From Parvibaculum sp. (GTDB lineage Bacteria; Pseudomonadota; Alphaproteobacteria; Parvibaculales; Parvibaculaceae): a DNA stretch of 33,502 nt. Shown here piece after piece: positions 1 to 11,300 of the stretch. Where the stretch lies: contig JACIYQ010000215.1 in NCBI GenBank assembly GCA_014359855.1, positions 1-33,502 of the forward strand, given 5' to 3'. A program made the position numbers and the translations under genes. Each line of letters opens with the position of its first letter. Positions within the stretch are counted from its first letter, which is position 1. Under the pieces are notes generated by a model. The model was not told where the DNA came from and did no database searches. It was given only the letters and a program-made list of their open reading frames with translations.

Positions 1-366
1 GACATCAACAAGTACTACCTCACCAACAACATCTCCGGTGCATGGGCGGGTTCCTACATCGCCAACACGGAGAAGTGGGAGGCGTTGCCGGAGCATCTGA
101 AGACGCTCTTCAAGCTCACCATCGACAGCTCGCACTACTACCGTCAGCATTGGTACTGGTGGGGTGAGGCGCATTACCGTGTCACCGGCGGCAAGCTCGA
201 ACTTACCACCATTCCCGAGTCCGAGTGGAAGACGGTCGAAGACGAGGCGCTCAAGTTCTGGGATGAGGTTGCCCAGAAGAGTCCGCGCAATGCCAAGGTC
301 GTCGAGATTCTGAAGAAATATGCCGACACCATGCGCAAAGCCGGCGCCCCCTACCGCTACGGCTGA
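1..366 (+). CDS. TRAP transporter substrate-binding protein (DctP-like), 3' part; 5' end outside window
   Basis: Frame 1 is open from base 1 (DINKYYLTNNISGAWAGSYIANTEKWEALPEHLKTLFK...); C-terminal style of DctP-type solute receptors. Confidence 0.7.
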   Translation, partial: DINKYYLTNNISGAWAGSYIANTEKWEALPEHLKTLFKLTIDSSHYYRQHWYWWGEAHYRVTGGKLELTTIPESEWKTVEDEALKFWDEVAQKSPRNAKVVEILKKYADTMRKAGAPYRYG

Positions 367-572
367 TCCGCGAACACTTGCCTCGTTACATGTCGGGCTC
401 CGCCGGGAGGCGGAGCCCGATTGTCGTTCGAGGCAGTGCCGTCATCCGATCTGACGTCGCGAAACCCTCGCGGCGTCCACATGCTTTTGACAGATAGTAA
501 GGCATTATTATCATCTTCATCAAACGCAGGGCATATCGGCCCGGGCGGCCGCTCATTAGAAGGCGGCGACAG

Positions 573-1247
573 ATGAGGGATGAAATGAGCCGCTGGGACT
601 ACGATTACACGGGCGGCGATTGCAACGGCGATCTCGAAAAGCTGAAGGACAAGCGCGTCGGCATCATCGACACGCAGGGCAGGGGCGTCGAGCGCATCGC
701 CGAAAATGCGGTGGTTGCGAACGGCAAGGAGTACGAGATCGACTGCCTCATCTACGCGACGGGCTTCGAAGTCGGCACCGGCTATACGCGCCGCGCGGGT
801 TTCGAAATCTATGGACGCGGCGGCGAAACGCTCACCGGAAAATGGAAGGAAGGCGTCTCCTCCCTCCACGGCATGCACACGCGCGGCTTTCCGAATTGTT
901 TCATCGTCAGCAATGCGCAGGCGGGCTTCACGGCCAACTATCCGCATATGCTGAACGGGCAGTCGAAGCACCTGTCCTATATCGTCAAGCAATGCATCGA
1001 CCGGCAGGCCCGCATGGTGGAAACGACGCAGGAGGCTGAGGCGGACTGGCTCGACACGGTGCTCAAGGCCTCTGTTTTCAACAAGCGGTTCCTGGAGGAA
1101 TGCACGCCTGACTACAACAACAACGAAGGCAAGCCCTCCGAGGCGGCGATCCGCAACGGCCCCTTCGGTGGCGGGTCCGTTGCCTTCATCAAGATTCTGG
1201 AGGATTGGCGCAGCAGCGGCGATCTGGCGGGCCTGGAATTGCACTGA
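573..1247 (+). pseudogene. Flavin-dependent (Baeyer-Villiger type) monooxygenase remnant: N-terminal truncation plus internal deletion
   Basis: SRWDYDYTGGD..GDLEKLKDKRVGII is joined directly to DTQGRGVERI..CLIYATGFEVGTGYTRR..; the FAD-binding N-terminus and the remainder of the NADPH Rossmann domain are absent. Confidence 0.75.
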
Positions 1248-1362
1248 GCGCCAAGTGTTGACGAACGGGGGAGCGGCGACTAGGTTTCGCCCGCGCAGCC
1301 AAGGCGCGCAGCGCCTCGAGTCGGCCGCCAGGCGGCGGAAACCGGGGCTCTGAACGGCGCAT

Positions 1363-1436
1363 TGGGGGATCGTCTAACGGTAGGACAGCGGACTCTGACT
1401 CCGCCAGTCTAGGTTCGAATCCTAGTCCCCCAGCCA
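1363..1436 (+). tRNA. tRNA-Gln (anticodon CTG), CCA encoded
   Basis: Acceptor TGGGGGA/TCCCCCA, D-stem GTC/GAC, anticodon stem GCGGA/TCCGC with loop CTCTGAC, T arm CTAGG-TTCGAAT-CCTAG, then GCCA. Confidence 0.95.
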
Positions 1437-1451
1437 AACCCCGTTAAGTCA

Positions 1452-1981
1452 TTGATAACAAAAGGATTTTTGGCATCACTGCCGCCTGTGACACGCAGGC
1501 GCTACTTCGTCGACCTTGTTGGCGACAAGCAAATGCAAGACCTGACGCCAGAGGACGGGCAGAAATTCGCGAGCCAACTGCTCCGTGTGCCGCGCGACTA
1601 TGGAAAGGGCCTCTATCGCTGCATGACGCCCCGCCAGGCGGTTGCCTTGCGGATCGTCTCGAACGGGAAATCGCCGCCGCTGACAGCGACCAGCAGTTGA
1701 TCGCCGTCGAATCGCACCGCATCACCGCCGCAGAAACGCGTCGGAAAGTCGAACGCATCCAGGCGACCTATGACCGGCGCTTGAAATCGAAGGCGGCGAT
1801 CCGCGAAGTACCTGTTCATTCGACGCTGATTGCGCTCGGTCTGCGCGACTTCGTCGACGGGTTTCCGGGCAAGGCGCCGCTCTTTCCGGATTTGCGGCCG
1901 ACGGGCGCCTACAAAGAGTTTGGCGAGCAACTCGGAAAATGGTTCCGGACCTACCGGCAGGCGCGCGGTCTTTATAGGTAG
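1452..1981 (+). pseudogene. Decayed tyrosine-type phage integrase
   Basis: Two frames give integrase-like pieces: RRRYFVDLVGDKQMQDLTPEDGQKFASQL and SKAAIREVPVHSTLIALGLRDFVDGFPGKAPLFPDLRPTGAYKEFGEQLGKWFRTYR; no R-H-R-Y catalytic end; immediately 3' of tRNA-Gln. Confidence 0.65.
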
Positions 1982-2022
1982 CTCCAAGCCGCTGATAAGT
2001 TCCCTCAAATTCCAGCGGAACG

Positions 2023-2253
2023 TCAGAGTCTCGGGCGATGTCTACGACGCACCTTGATCAGGGTTATCTTTTTTGAGGTAGCTTCTCTTCCAAATGGCCA
2101 AAGGGCTAGGGATGCCAGATTAAGGCACGCGCGTGCCCATGGAAGTCCAATCACTGTTACGGCCATGATGACCGCAGCAAAAAGCCAACCGATCGCTAAT
2201 ACGAGACCGCCAAACAGGAACCAAACTAGATTGAGGATCGGAGCCATCGCCAT
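2023..2253 (-). CDS. YccF/DUF307-like small membrane protein (single domain, possibly a fragment)
   Basis: MAMAPILNLVWFLFGGLVLAIGWLFAAVIMAVTVIGLPWARACLNLASLALWPFGRE matches the YccF motif pattern. Confidence 0.6.
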   Translation of the reverse strand: MAMAPILNLVWFLFGGLVLAIGWLFAAVIMAVTVIGLPWARACLNLASLALWPFGREATSKKITLIKVRRRHRPRL

Positions 2254-2439
2254 TCCTTCCGCTAATGCGTAGTGAAACCCGAGGTTCACATTCCGCCGGT
2301 TAATAAAGCGTATCGATCATATGGCTCTACCAGAATTGACCTGAGCCCCAAGTTTCATTCAGACTGAAGTGGAATCCGTTGAACCCCGAACTTTCCACAA
2401 TTTTGGTCCAGCTGAGCTGCTGAGGAATGAGTCTCGATG

Positions 2440-2688
2440 GGAGTGGGGAGCGCGGACACGGCGGCGACATCGCGCGCCCTCGTCATCTGCGTGGCAGGCC
2501 TTCCCGCCTTCGCCCTCATCAAGGTTTTCCAGCCGGGCTTCTTCGCGAGAGAAGACACGAAGACGCCGCTGCGCTTCGCCGCGCTGGCCGCCTTGATCGC
2601 GGGCGGCATCATCGTCTATTTCTCCCTCTGCCAGATCACCGGCGCCATCCGCCTCGCCGACCTCCGCCGCGCCTTCACGCGGAGCTGA
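2440..2688 (+). pseudogene. MurJ/MviN lipid II flippase C-terminal remnant with apparent internal deletion
   Basis: SADTAATSRALVICVAGLPAFALIKVFQPGFFAREDTKTPLRFA is joined to ALAALIAGGIIVYFSLCQITGAIRLADLRRAFTRS. Confidence 0.7.
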
Positions 2689-2777
2689 GGCCGGTCCTTC
2701 CCTTCATCATTGACAGGGGGCCGCCGCGCGGGCTGGGATAGCCGTTCAAATGGCGCAAGAGGGGAAGGGGGGCCGTC

Positions 2778-4571
2778 ATGCTGAAGGAACGGCTCCATGC
2801 CGTGGGTCACGCCGAGAAGTGGCAACTCGACTATCTCTTCGATCTGAGCTTTCAGGCCTGGCTCGTCCATATCGGCGTCGTCACGGCAACGGTTGCGCTT
2901 CTCGTCTATGCCTGGCCGGGCGAGGCCTGGCCATGGGTCTGGTATGCCGCCATCTGCGGTCTTTCCGCCGCGCTTGCCGCCCTCGCATGGCGCTACACGC
3001 ATGACCGCCCGGCGGACGAGGACGCCGCCCGGCCCTATGGCGTGGCGCATACCGCGCTCACCTTCTTCGTCGGCATAAGCTGGGGTCTCGGGGCCTTCGG
3101 CGCGGCGACGGGCGATTTCCATCACCTGCTGGTTTACTCGCTGGCCCTTGGCGGCACCGCGCTCGGCGCGGTCTCCTCGCAACATGCGCTGCCGCGCTCC
3201 TGCTTCATCAGCCTCTGGACGTCCGTGCCGCTGCTTGGCCTCGCGCATCTCTACCGCGATTCCAGTTTTTTGGGCGTGACGGTCATGGCAATGATCCTGC
3301 TTTATGCAGGTGTTCTCTCGATCCTCGGCTTCCGCATGTTGCGCTTCATGACGGCCAACGTGACGCTTACGCGCTCGCTCGACGGCAAGCTTGCCGAGAT
3401 CACCGGAATGGCGGCGGAACTTGAAGAAGCCCGCCGGGAGGCGGTGGAGGCGAACCTCTCGAAATCCCGCTTCCTCGCTCATGCGAGCCACGATCTGCGC
3501 CAGCCGGTACATGCCATCGGCCTCTTTACTGCCTGTTTGCGCGACCTGCGGCTCGACGGCGAGGTGCGGCAGCATGTCGTCAGCATCGACAATGCGGCCC
3601 GCTCCGTGAGCCGCCTGCTCGGCTCGCTCCTCGATATTTCGCGTCTCGATGTCGGCGGCATCGTGCCCCAGCCCGAGCGCATCTCTCTCGACGATGTGCT
3701 GCAAGGCATTGGCGGGCAGAACGCGGACGCCTTGCGCGAGAGCGGCTGCACACTCGTGCTGGAGCCGTCCGGCATCTTCGTGTCGGTGGACCCGGCCCTG
3801 TTCTCCACCATGATCCAGAACCTCCTGTCCAATGCGCAGAAATATGCGCGAGGCGCGACGGTTCGGATAACCGCCCGCACCGATGGCGAGGACCGCGCGG
3901 TCCTCGAGGTCGCGGATGACGGACCGGGCATCGGGGAGGCCGATCTCCGCCATATCTTCGATGAATTCTACCGCGCCGAAAACGATGCGCGGCACAGGGA
4001 AGAAGGTTTGGGTCTCGGCCTCGCCATTGTCCGCCGCCTTGGCGGGCTCATGGGGCTCGATGTCGGCATCGTCTCCGCCGAAGGACGCGGCACCGCGGTT
4101 CGCATCGCCGGTCTTCCCGTCGTGGAGCCGGGCGCTGTCTCCGCCCCGCGCGCCCATCGCCAGCATCCGCTCACCGGCCTTGCCGTCTGCGTCATCGACG
4201 ACGATCCCGAAGTGCTCGCCGCCACTGCGACGCTCCTGCGCCGCTGGGGCTGCGAGGTCATGGAGTTCGGCGGCCTGCCGCAGGAAGCCGCCGGATGCGA
4301 TGCGATCGTCAGCGATTTCGATCTCGGTGGCCCGCTGGACGGGCTCGGTGTCGTCGCACGGATACGCGAGATGGAGGGCTGGCCCGTGCCTGCCGCCATC
4401 CTCACGGGCCGCTCCGAGCCGGAAACGCTGGCGCATCTCGCCCGCTCCGGCATTCCCTTCCTGCGAAAGCCCGCGCATCCCGCCGAACTGCGCGCGCTCC
4501 TGACCGGCTTCGCGCTTGGCGATGAAGCAAAGGAAGACGAAGCGAAGGAAGACGAAGCAACCGCTTCCTGA
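2778..4571 (+). CDS. Membrane hybrid sensor histidine kinase with C-terminal receiver domain
   Basis: N-terminal hydrophobic helices; H-box HASHDLRQPVHAIGLF; N/G boxes (NLLSNAQKYARG, DDGPGIG, GLGLGLAIVRR); receiver CVIDDDPEV...VSDFDLGG...LRKP. Confidence 0.9.
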   Translation: MLKERLHAVGHAEKWQLDYLFDLSFQAWLVHIGVVTATVALLVYAWPGEAWPWVWYAAICGLSAALAALAWRYTHDRPADEDAARPYGVAHTALTFFVGISWGLGAFGAATGDFHHLLVYSLALGGTALGAVSSQHALPRSCFISLWTSVPLLGLAHLYRDSSFLGVTVMAMILLYAGVLSILGFRMLRFMTANVTLTRSLDGKLAEITGMAAELEEARREAVEANLSKSRFLAHASHDLRQPVHAIGLFTACLRDLRLDGEVRQHVVSIDNAARSVSRLLGSLLDISRLDVGGIVPQPERISLDDVLQGIGGQNADALRESGCTLVLEPSGIFVSVDPALFSTMIQNLLSNAQKYARGATVRITARTDGEDRAVLEVADDGPGIGEADLRHIFDEFYRAENDARHREEGLGLGLAIVRRLGGLMGLDVGIVSAEGRGTAVRIAGLPVVEPGAVSAPRAHRQHPLTGLAVCVIDDDPEVLAATATLLRRWGCEVMEFGGLPQEAAGCDAIVSDFDLGGPLDGLGVVARIREMEGWPVPAAILTGRSEPETLAHLARSGIPFLRKPAHPAELRALLTGFALGDEAKEDEAKEDEATAS

Positions 4572-4575
4572 CCGT

Positions 4576-5223
4576 TCAGAGCAGCTTCACCGCCACGCCC
4601 GCGGCCGCCGCGCGGCTCGCGACGCCGAGTGTCCTCAGCAGCGCCGACACATGCATCCGCGCCGTCACCGGCGAGATACCGAGCTGGCGCCCGATCTCCT
4701 TGTTGGTCATGCCGGTGGCGACGAGCCGCAGCACTTCGCGCTGGCGCGGCGAAAGCTGCACCTCGCTTTCCCCCGTCCCCATGCTCGCGCCCATGCCAGC
4801 CCGGACGGCCGGTGTCGGCAGATGCGCCGCCGCCGGCCTCACCACGATCTCGCCGCCATGGATCGCGGCAATCGCCTCGGCGATCTCCTCCGGCGGCACG
4901 GCCTTGCCGACAAAGCCGTCCGCGCCCGCCGCCATCACCGCGCCGATGGTTTCCCTGTCATCGGCCATGGAGACGATGGCGAGCGTCGCGCGCGGGAATT
5001 GCCGCCGCAGCATGCCGATGGACTGGTCGGGCACGAAGCCGGGAAACAGCAGGTCGAGCACGAACATGTCCGGCGCCTTGCCGTCCCGGGCCGCCGCCAG
5101 CACCTCCTCGAACGACCCCGCCTCGCATATCTCCGCGCCGGGGCAGGCCCTGCCGAGAATATGCCGCATCCCCATCCGGAACACCGGATGATCGTCGGCC
5201 ACGATGATGCGTTCCTCGGCCAA
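4576..5223 (-). CDS. LuxR/NarL-family response regulator (ORF extends to GTG at 5289; likely start is TTG at 5223)
   Basis: Receiver [29 protein letters not shown] and [47 protein letters not shown]. Confidence 0.88.
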   Translation of the reverse strand: MAEERIIVADDHPVFRMGMRHILGRACPGAEICEAGSFEEVLAAARDGKAPDMFVLDLLFPGFVPDQSIGMLRRQFPRATLAIVSMADDRETIGAVMAAGADGFVGKAVPPEEIAEAIAAIHGGEIVVRPAAAHLPTPAVRAGMGASMGTGESEVQLSPRQREVLRLVATGMTNKEIGRQLGISPVTARMHVSALLRTLGVASRAAAAGVAVKLL

Positions 5224-5283
5224 GCGCCCGCGTCTCCCTGAATTGGCGGCCTCTTGCCGGAGTCTATCCCCCGGCAGGGTTAA

Positions 5284-5311
5284 TGACACCTGTACATCTG
5301 TACATCTGTCA
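5284..5311. promoter_or_regulatory. Repeat cluster in divergent intergenic region (candidate operator)
   Basis: TGACA-CC-TGTACATC-TGTACATC-TGTCA: tandem 8-mers containing palindromic TGTACA, bracketed by TGACA/TGTCA. Confidence 0.35.
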
Positions 5312-5399
5312 CCCGGTGTGCCGCAGCGCCAAAATTCCGTCGGCTTGTTTTGAGGAAAGGCCGGCGCTGACGCACCGGCGCGCCGCCAGGGGGAAAAAG

Positions 5400-8300
5400 A
5401 TGAACAGGTTCTACCGCCACATCTGGTCGAAGACGCTCGGACAAGCGATTGTCGTGCCCGAATGTGCCGGGGGCGGCGCCGGACGCAAGGCGGGCAGGCG
5501 GAGAGGCGGGAGCCTTGTTGCCTTGGCGCTCATTCTGGCAACTGCGCCGGGCAGCGGCGCAATCGCCGATACGGCCTGGACCAATGCCGGGGGCGACGGC
5601 GACTGGCACAATGCGGCCAACTGGTCGAATGGCGTTCCTTCGAACACCGGCAATCGCGCCTATATCACCGGCCCCGGCACAGCCACCATCTCGCAGGCGG
5701 CCTCCGGCGAGAACTGGACAAGGGTTGGCTACGGCGGCGGCAACAGCGGCGCGATAAGCGTCGGCGATGGAGGCAGCCTCACGGCCGGCTGCTGCTTCTA
5801 TCTCGGCGCCAATGGCGGCACCGGCACCATGACAGTGAGCGGCACGGGCACGGTCACCACGCCCGACATCTTCATGGTCGGCGATTACGGCTCCACAGGC
5901 CATCTCACCATCGAGAATGGCGGCACGGTCAACAGCGGCTCAAATACATTCGTAGGCCGCTGGGATGGTTCCACCGGATTCGCGACGGTAACGGGTCAGG
6001 ATTCTGTCTGGAACACGAGTTGGAATCTGACACTTGCAGGCGAATCGCCATCCAGCGCCACCGCCTATGGTGAGTTGACAATCTCCGATGGCGGCCTGGT
6101 GCGCGTGAACAGCGGCAATAGTGCGCTTAGGATCGGGTATGCGGCCGATTCGACCGGTCTGCTCAATATCGGCGCTGCCGAGGGTAACCTTGCGGCGGCG
6201 GCAGGCATGCTTCAAGCAAGCTCTGCGGTGTTTGGTGCAGGCAACAGCTCGATCGTCTTCAATCACACCGATCCTGGATACATCTTCTCGACCCCGATTT
6301 CCGGCAATGGCGAAGTACGCCAGCTCGCGGGCACCACCAGCCTCACCGGCTCGAACAGCTGGTCGGGCAGCACCGTGGTCGAAGGCGGCGTGCTGCGTGC
6401 GGGCGGCGCAAGCGGCTTGTCGGGCAATGCCACCTACGAGGTGAATGGCGGCACGCTCGACCTCAATGATTTCAATCTTTCCATGTCCGCGCTTTCAGGA
6501 ACGGGCGGCGAGGTCGATCTCGGCAGCGCGTCGCTGGCTGCCGGCAGCGGCAATACGGATACGTCTTTTGCGGGCGTGATCAAGGGCACGGGCGGTTTTG
6601 AAAAGACCGGTACCGGTACCTTGACGCTGACAGGCGCCAACAGCTGGACGGGCGGCACCACAATCTCCGGCGGCATGCTTGCCGGCAACACGACGAGCCT
6701 TGTGGGCGATATCCTCAACAATGCGACCCTTGCCTTCGATCAATCCGTGGATGGCAGTTTCTCCGGCGCTGTCTCCGGCACCGGCAGCCTTGTGAAGCTC
6801 GGCAACGGCGTGCTCACCCTCACCGGTACCAATAGCTATGGGGGCGGCACCACGGTTTCCGCCGGCACACTGCGCGCGGGCAATGCGACGGCTTTCGTCG
6901 CCGGCACGGCTTATACCGTCAATGGCGGCACGCTCGATTTCAACGATTTCAGCCGCACCATCGCGGCCCTCTCGGGCACGGGCGGCACGGTCGATCTCGG
7001 CAGCGCGACGCTGACTGTCGATCAGAGCGTGAACACCGTCTTCGCGGGCGCGATCGGCGGCAGCGGCGGCCTGGTCAAATCCGGCGCGGGAACGCTGTCC
7101 CTCACAGGCGCCAGCGTCTGGACCGGCAACACGTCGGTCGATGCCGGCACGCTCGGCATCACGGACGGCGGCACGGTCTCGAACACTTTCGGCTATATCG
7201 GCGCTTCGGCCGGCGGCACCGGCGAAGTCACGGTCGATGGCGCGGATTCCATCTGGACCAACAGCGGTGAGCTCATTGTCGGCCTTTCCGGCACCGGCAC
7301 GCTCGGCATCACGGGCGGCGGCACGGTCTCGAACACCACCGGCTATATTGGTAACTACGCCACAGGCACCGGCGAAGTGACGGTCGATGGCGCGGGTTCC
7401 ACCTGGACCAACAGCGGCGACCTCAATGTCGGCAGGTTCGGCACCGGCACGCTCGGCATCACGGGCGGCGGCGGCGTTTCCAACACCTTCGCCAGAATTG
7501 GCACTACGGCCGGCGGCACCGGCGAAGTCACGGTCGATGGCGCGGACTCGGCCTGGACCAACTCAAGCTACCTCACTGTCGGCTATTTAGGCACCGGCAC
7601 GCTCGGCATCGCCGGCGGCGGCACGGTCTCGAACACCTCGGGCATTATCGGCTCCGACTCCGGCACCGGCGAAGTCACGGTTTCCGGCGCGGATTCCACC
7701 TGGACCAACAGCAACAACCTCAATGTCGGCTCTTCCGGCACCGGCACGCTCGGCATCGCCGGCGGCGGCACGGTCTCAAACACCATCGGTACTGTCGGCC
7801 ACACGGCGGGCAGCACCGGCGGCGTCACGGTCGATGGCGCGGGCTCCACCTGGACCAACAGCAACAACCTCGTTGTCGGCAATTCCGGCACCGGCACGCT
7901 CGGCATCGCCGGCGGCGGCATGGTCTCGAACACTATCGGCCTTATCGGCCGTAACAGCGGCGGCACCGGCGACGTCACGGTCGATGGCGCGGATTCCACC
8001 TGGACCAACAGCGATCAGCTCATTGTCGGCAATTCCGGCACCGGCACGCTCGGCATCACGGGCGGCGGCAGGGTCTCGAACACCTCGGAGGGCTATATTG
8101 GCGCTTCGGCCGGCGGCACCGGCGAAGTCACGGTTTCCGGCGCGGGTTCCACCTGGACCAACAGCGACGAACTCTATGTCGGCGCTTACGGCACCGGCAC
8201 GCTCGGCATCACGGGCGGCGGCACGGTCTCGAACACCTGGCAGAGCTATATCGGCGCTTGGGCCGGCAGCACCGGCGACGTCACGGTCGATGGCGCGGAT

Positions 8301-11300
8301 TCCACCTGGACCAACTCAGGTTTCCTCAATGTCGGCCATTCCGGCACCGGCACGCTCGGCATCACGGACGGCGGCACGGTCTCGAACGCCACCAGCTATA
8401 TCGGCTATTTCACCGGCGGCACCGGCGAAGTCACGGTTTCCGGCGCGGATTCCACCTGGACCAACAGCAGCAACCTCACTGTCGGCAATTCCGGCACCGG
8501 CACGCTCGGCATCACGGACGGCGGCACGGTTAAGGTCGGCGGTGGCGCCGGCACGGTGAGGATCGCCGATCAGGCCGGTTCCACCGGCACATTGAACATC
8601 GGCGCCGCCTCGGGCGATGCGGCGGTTGCCGCCGGCACGCTCGATGCCGCCTCTGTCGCCTTCGGCGCCGGCACCGGCACGCTGGTCTTCAATCACATGG
8701 ATAGCGATTACCTCTTCGCCGCCGGCATTTCCGGCAATGGCGAAGTCCGCCAATTGGCCGGCACGACGATCCTGACCGGAGCGAACAGCTGGTCGGGCGG
8801 CACCACGGTTTCCGGCGGCACGCTCAAGGGCAGCACGGCAAGCCTTGTGGGCGATATTGCCATCACCGGCGGCACAGTCGAATTCGACCAGGCTTCGGCT
8901 GGCGCCTTCACCGGCGAGATTACCGGCACGGGCAGGCTTGTGAAGAGCGGCGAGGGCGAAACCGTCTTTTCCGGCAGCGGAATCGAGGCCGATTATTTCT
9001 ATGTCCGCGGTATGGGCACCGTGCTCGACGGCGTCGCCGTCGACATTGCCAACCGCCTCGATATTTCCAATCAACTCGAGTCGGGCGGGACGACCGATGC
9101 CGGCCTGACGATCCGGGGCGGTGCGAATGTCACAAGCGGCCAAGGCAGCATCGGCGACATCGGCAATTTCGAAGCCGCCGTCACAGTGTCGGGCGCGGGC
9201 AGCACCTGGACGATTGGCGAGGCGATCGTTCCCACTTCCTTCTCCGTCTCAGGCGAGGGCGCGGCCAGCCTTCTTGTGGAAGACGGCGGTAAAGTGGATG
9301 TGATCGGCACGGCCGATGTGTTTTCGAGGAATGACGGGCCTGCCTCCTCCGTCACCGTGACGGGCGGGAATTCCGCTTTCGATGTTTCCGGCCTTCTCGC
9401 CATCGGCAGCGGCGGCACGGGCGAACTCACCGTCTCCAATGGCGGGTCCGTGCACAGCGGCAGCGCCGAGGTCGGCGTCCTGTCGCCCAGAACCGGCATC
9501 GTCACCATTACAGGTACCGGATCGGAATGGCTGGTCGATGGAAGCAGCCTCGTGCTCGGCGGCAATAACGGCAATGCTCCCGGCACCGGCCATCTGACGC
9601 TCGCCGATGACGGCCTGCTCCGGGTCGGCGGCGGAACGGGCACGCTTCATGCGGCGCTCGGCGACGGCTCCACCGCGCGCATCAATATCGGCGCGGCGGA
9701 AGGTGAGGATGCAGCGGCGGCAGGTACCCTCGATCTCGGCACCATCGCTTTCGACACGGATGGTGGCGGCGACGGAAGGCTTCTCTTCAATCACACCGCG
9801 ACGGACTACCTCTTCGGCGCTCTTCTCGAAGGCGCGGGCACCGTCTCTCATCTCGCGGGCGTGACCACCTTCACCGGCCTCAGCACCGCCTTTACCGGCA
9901 CGACCTTCGTCGATGCGGGGGCGCTGATCGTCAACGGCCTTCTCGGCGGCACGCTCGATGTCGGCGCGGGCCTGCTCGGCGGCTCCGGCACGGTCGGCAC
10001 CACCGCGCTTGGCGCCGGCGCCATCTTCGCGCCCGGCAATTCGATCGGCACACTGAATGTCTCGGGCGACCTCCTTTTCGGTTCTCTCTCGATCTACGAG
10101 GTCGAGCTCGACGATGGCGGCAATACGCCCGGCGTCAACAACGACTTCATCGACGTCGTGGGCGCATTGACCATCGACAGCGGCGCATCGGTCTCGGTCA
10201 GGCCCGAAAACGGCACCGACGACGGCTCCACCTACACGCCCGGCCTCGTCTACACGATCCTTTCCGCGGCAAACGGTATCACCGGCGCTTTCGATGCGGT
10301 GACGGCGAGTTTCGCCTTCCTCACACCGTCGCTCGACTACGACGCCAACAATGTCTATCTGACCCTCGACATCGTGGCGGATTTTCAGGATGTCGCGCAA
10401 ACGCCGAACCAGCAGGGCGTGGCGAACACGGTCCAGACCTTCGGCCCCGGCAATACGCTTTACGACGGGCTTCTCGGTCTGACGGAGGATCAGGCGCGCT
10501 CTGCATTCAATTCGCTCTCGGGCGAGGCCCATGCCAGTGCTTCAACGTCGCCGCTTCCGGGCATGCAGCAGATTCGCCAGCAGATTCTCGATCGCCTCGC
10601 CCGGATCTTCGGCGGCGGCTTTGGCGGCTTCGGCTCGGCCGCGGCGAAACAGGCGCCGGCGGCCGGCGATGCACCGGCGCCGGGACATGCGGTCTGGGGC
10701 CAGCTTTTCGGATCATGGGGCAAGACCGACGGCAATGCCGTCTCCGCCGCGATCGACCGCGACAGCTACGGCTTCATCGGCGGCGCCGACCGCGAGATCG
10801 CGCCGGGCGTCCATGCGGGTGTCGCTCTCGGTTACAGCCGCTCGACCTGGGACGTTTCTGCGCGGTCCTCGTCCGGCGACAGCGACAATTTCCACATCGC
10901 CGGTTATGCCGGTACGGCGCTCGGCGCCGTCGATCTCAAGGGCGTTGTCAGCTACGCCTATGGCCGCGCCGATACCGACCGCACCGTGATCGTTGGTGTA
11001 CTGACGAATGAGCTGTCGGCCAGCTACGCGACCCATACGTTCCAGGCCGGTATCGAGGCCGGTTACGACCTCGATATGGGCCCCGTCGTGCTGACGCCTT
11101 TCGCCGGCCTCGCCGGCGTCCATGTCGAGACCGAGGACTTCACCGAGACCGGCGGTCCGGCCGCGCTGACCTTCGCCTCCACCGGCAACACCACCGGCGT
11201 CACCACGCTCGGCCTGCGCGCCCGTCATCAGGCGGGCAGCGTCGGGCTGACCGGCGCCGCCGCCTGGCGCCATGCCTTCGGCGATGTCGAGCCCACCTCG

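Noticed and set aside
2290-2436. Possible IS terminus remnants (TGACCTGAGCCCCAAGTTTCATTC..)
   Set aside because: Suggestive only; no transposase sequence or inverted partner could be identified.
2616-4478. 620-aa minus-strand ORF antisense to the sensor kinase
   Set aside because: GC-rich shadow ORF; no recognisable domains, and the plus strand encodes a clear kinase.
7146-8530. Regular repeats considered as a CRISPR array
   Set aside because: Units are ~150 bp, in frame and translate to a conserved protein repeat; no short repeat/spacer alternation.
7723-8559. 278-aa plus-strand ORF rich in PAPARSAS repeats
   Set aside because: Out-of-frame reading of the autotransporter tandem repeats; the repeat explains its length.
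9249-10532. 427-aa minus-strand ORF within the autotransporter
   Set aside because: Antisense shadow of a repeat-rich, GC-rich gene.
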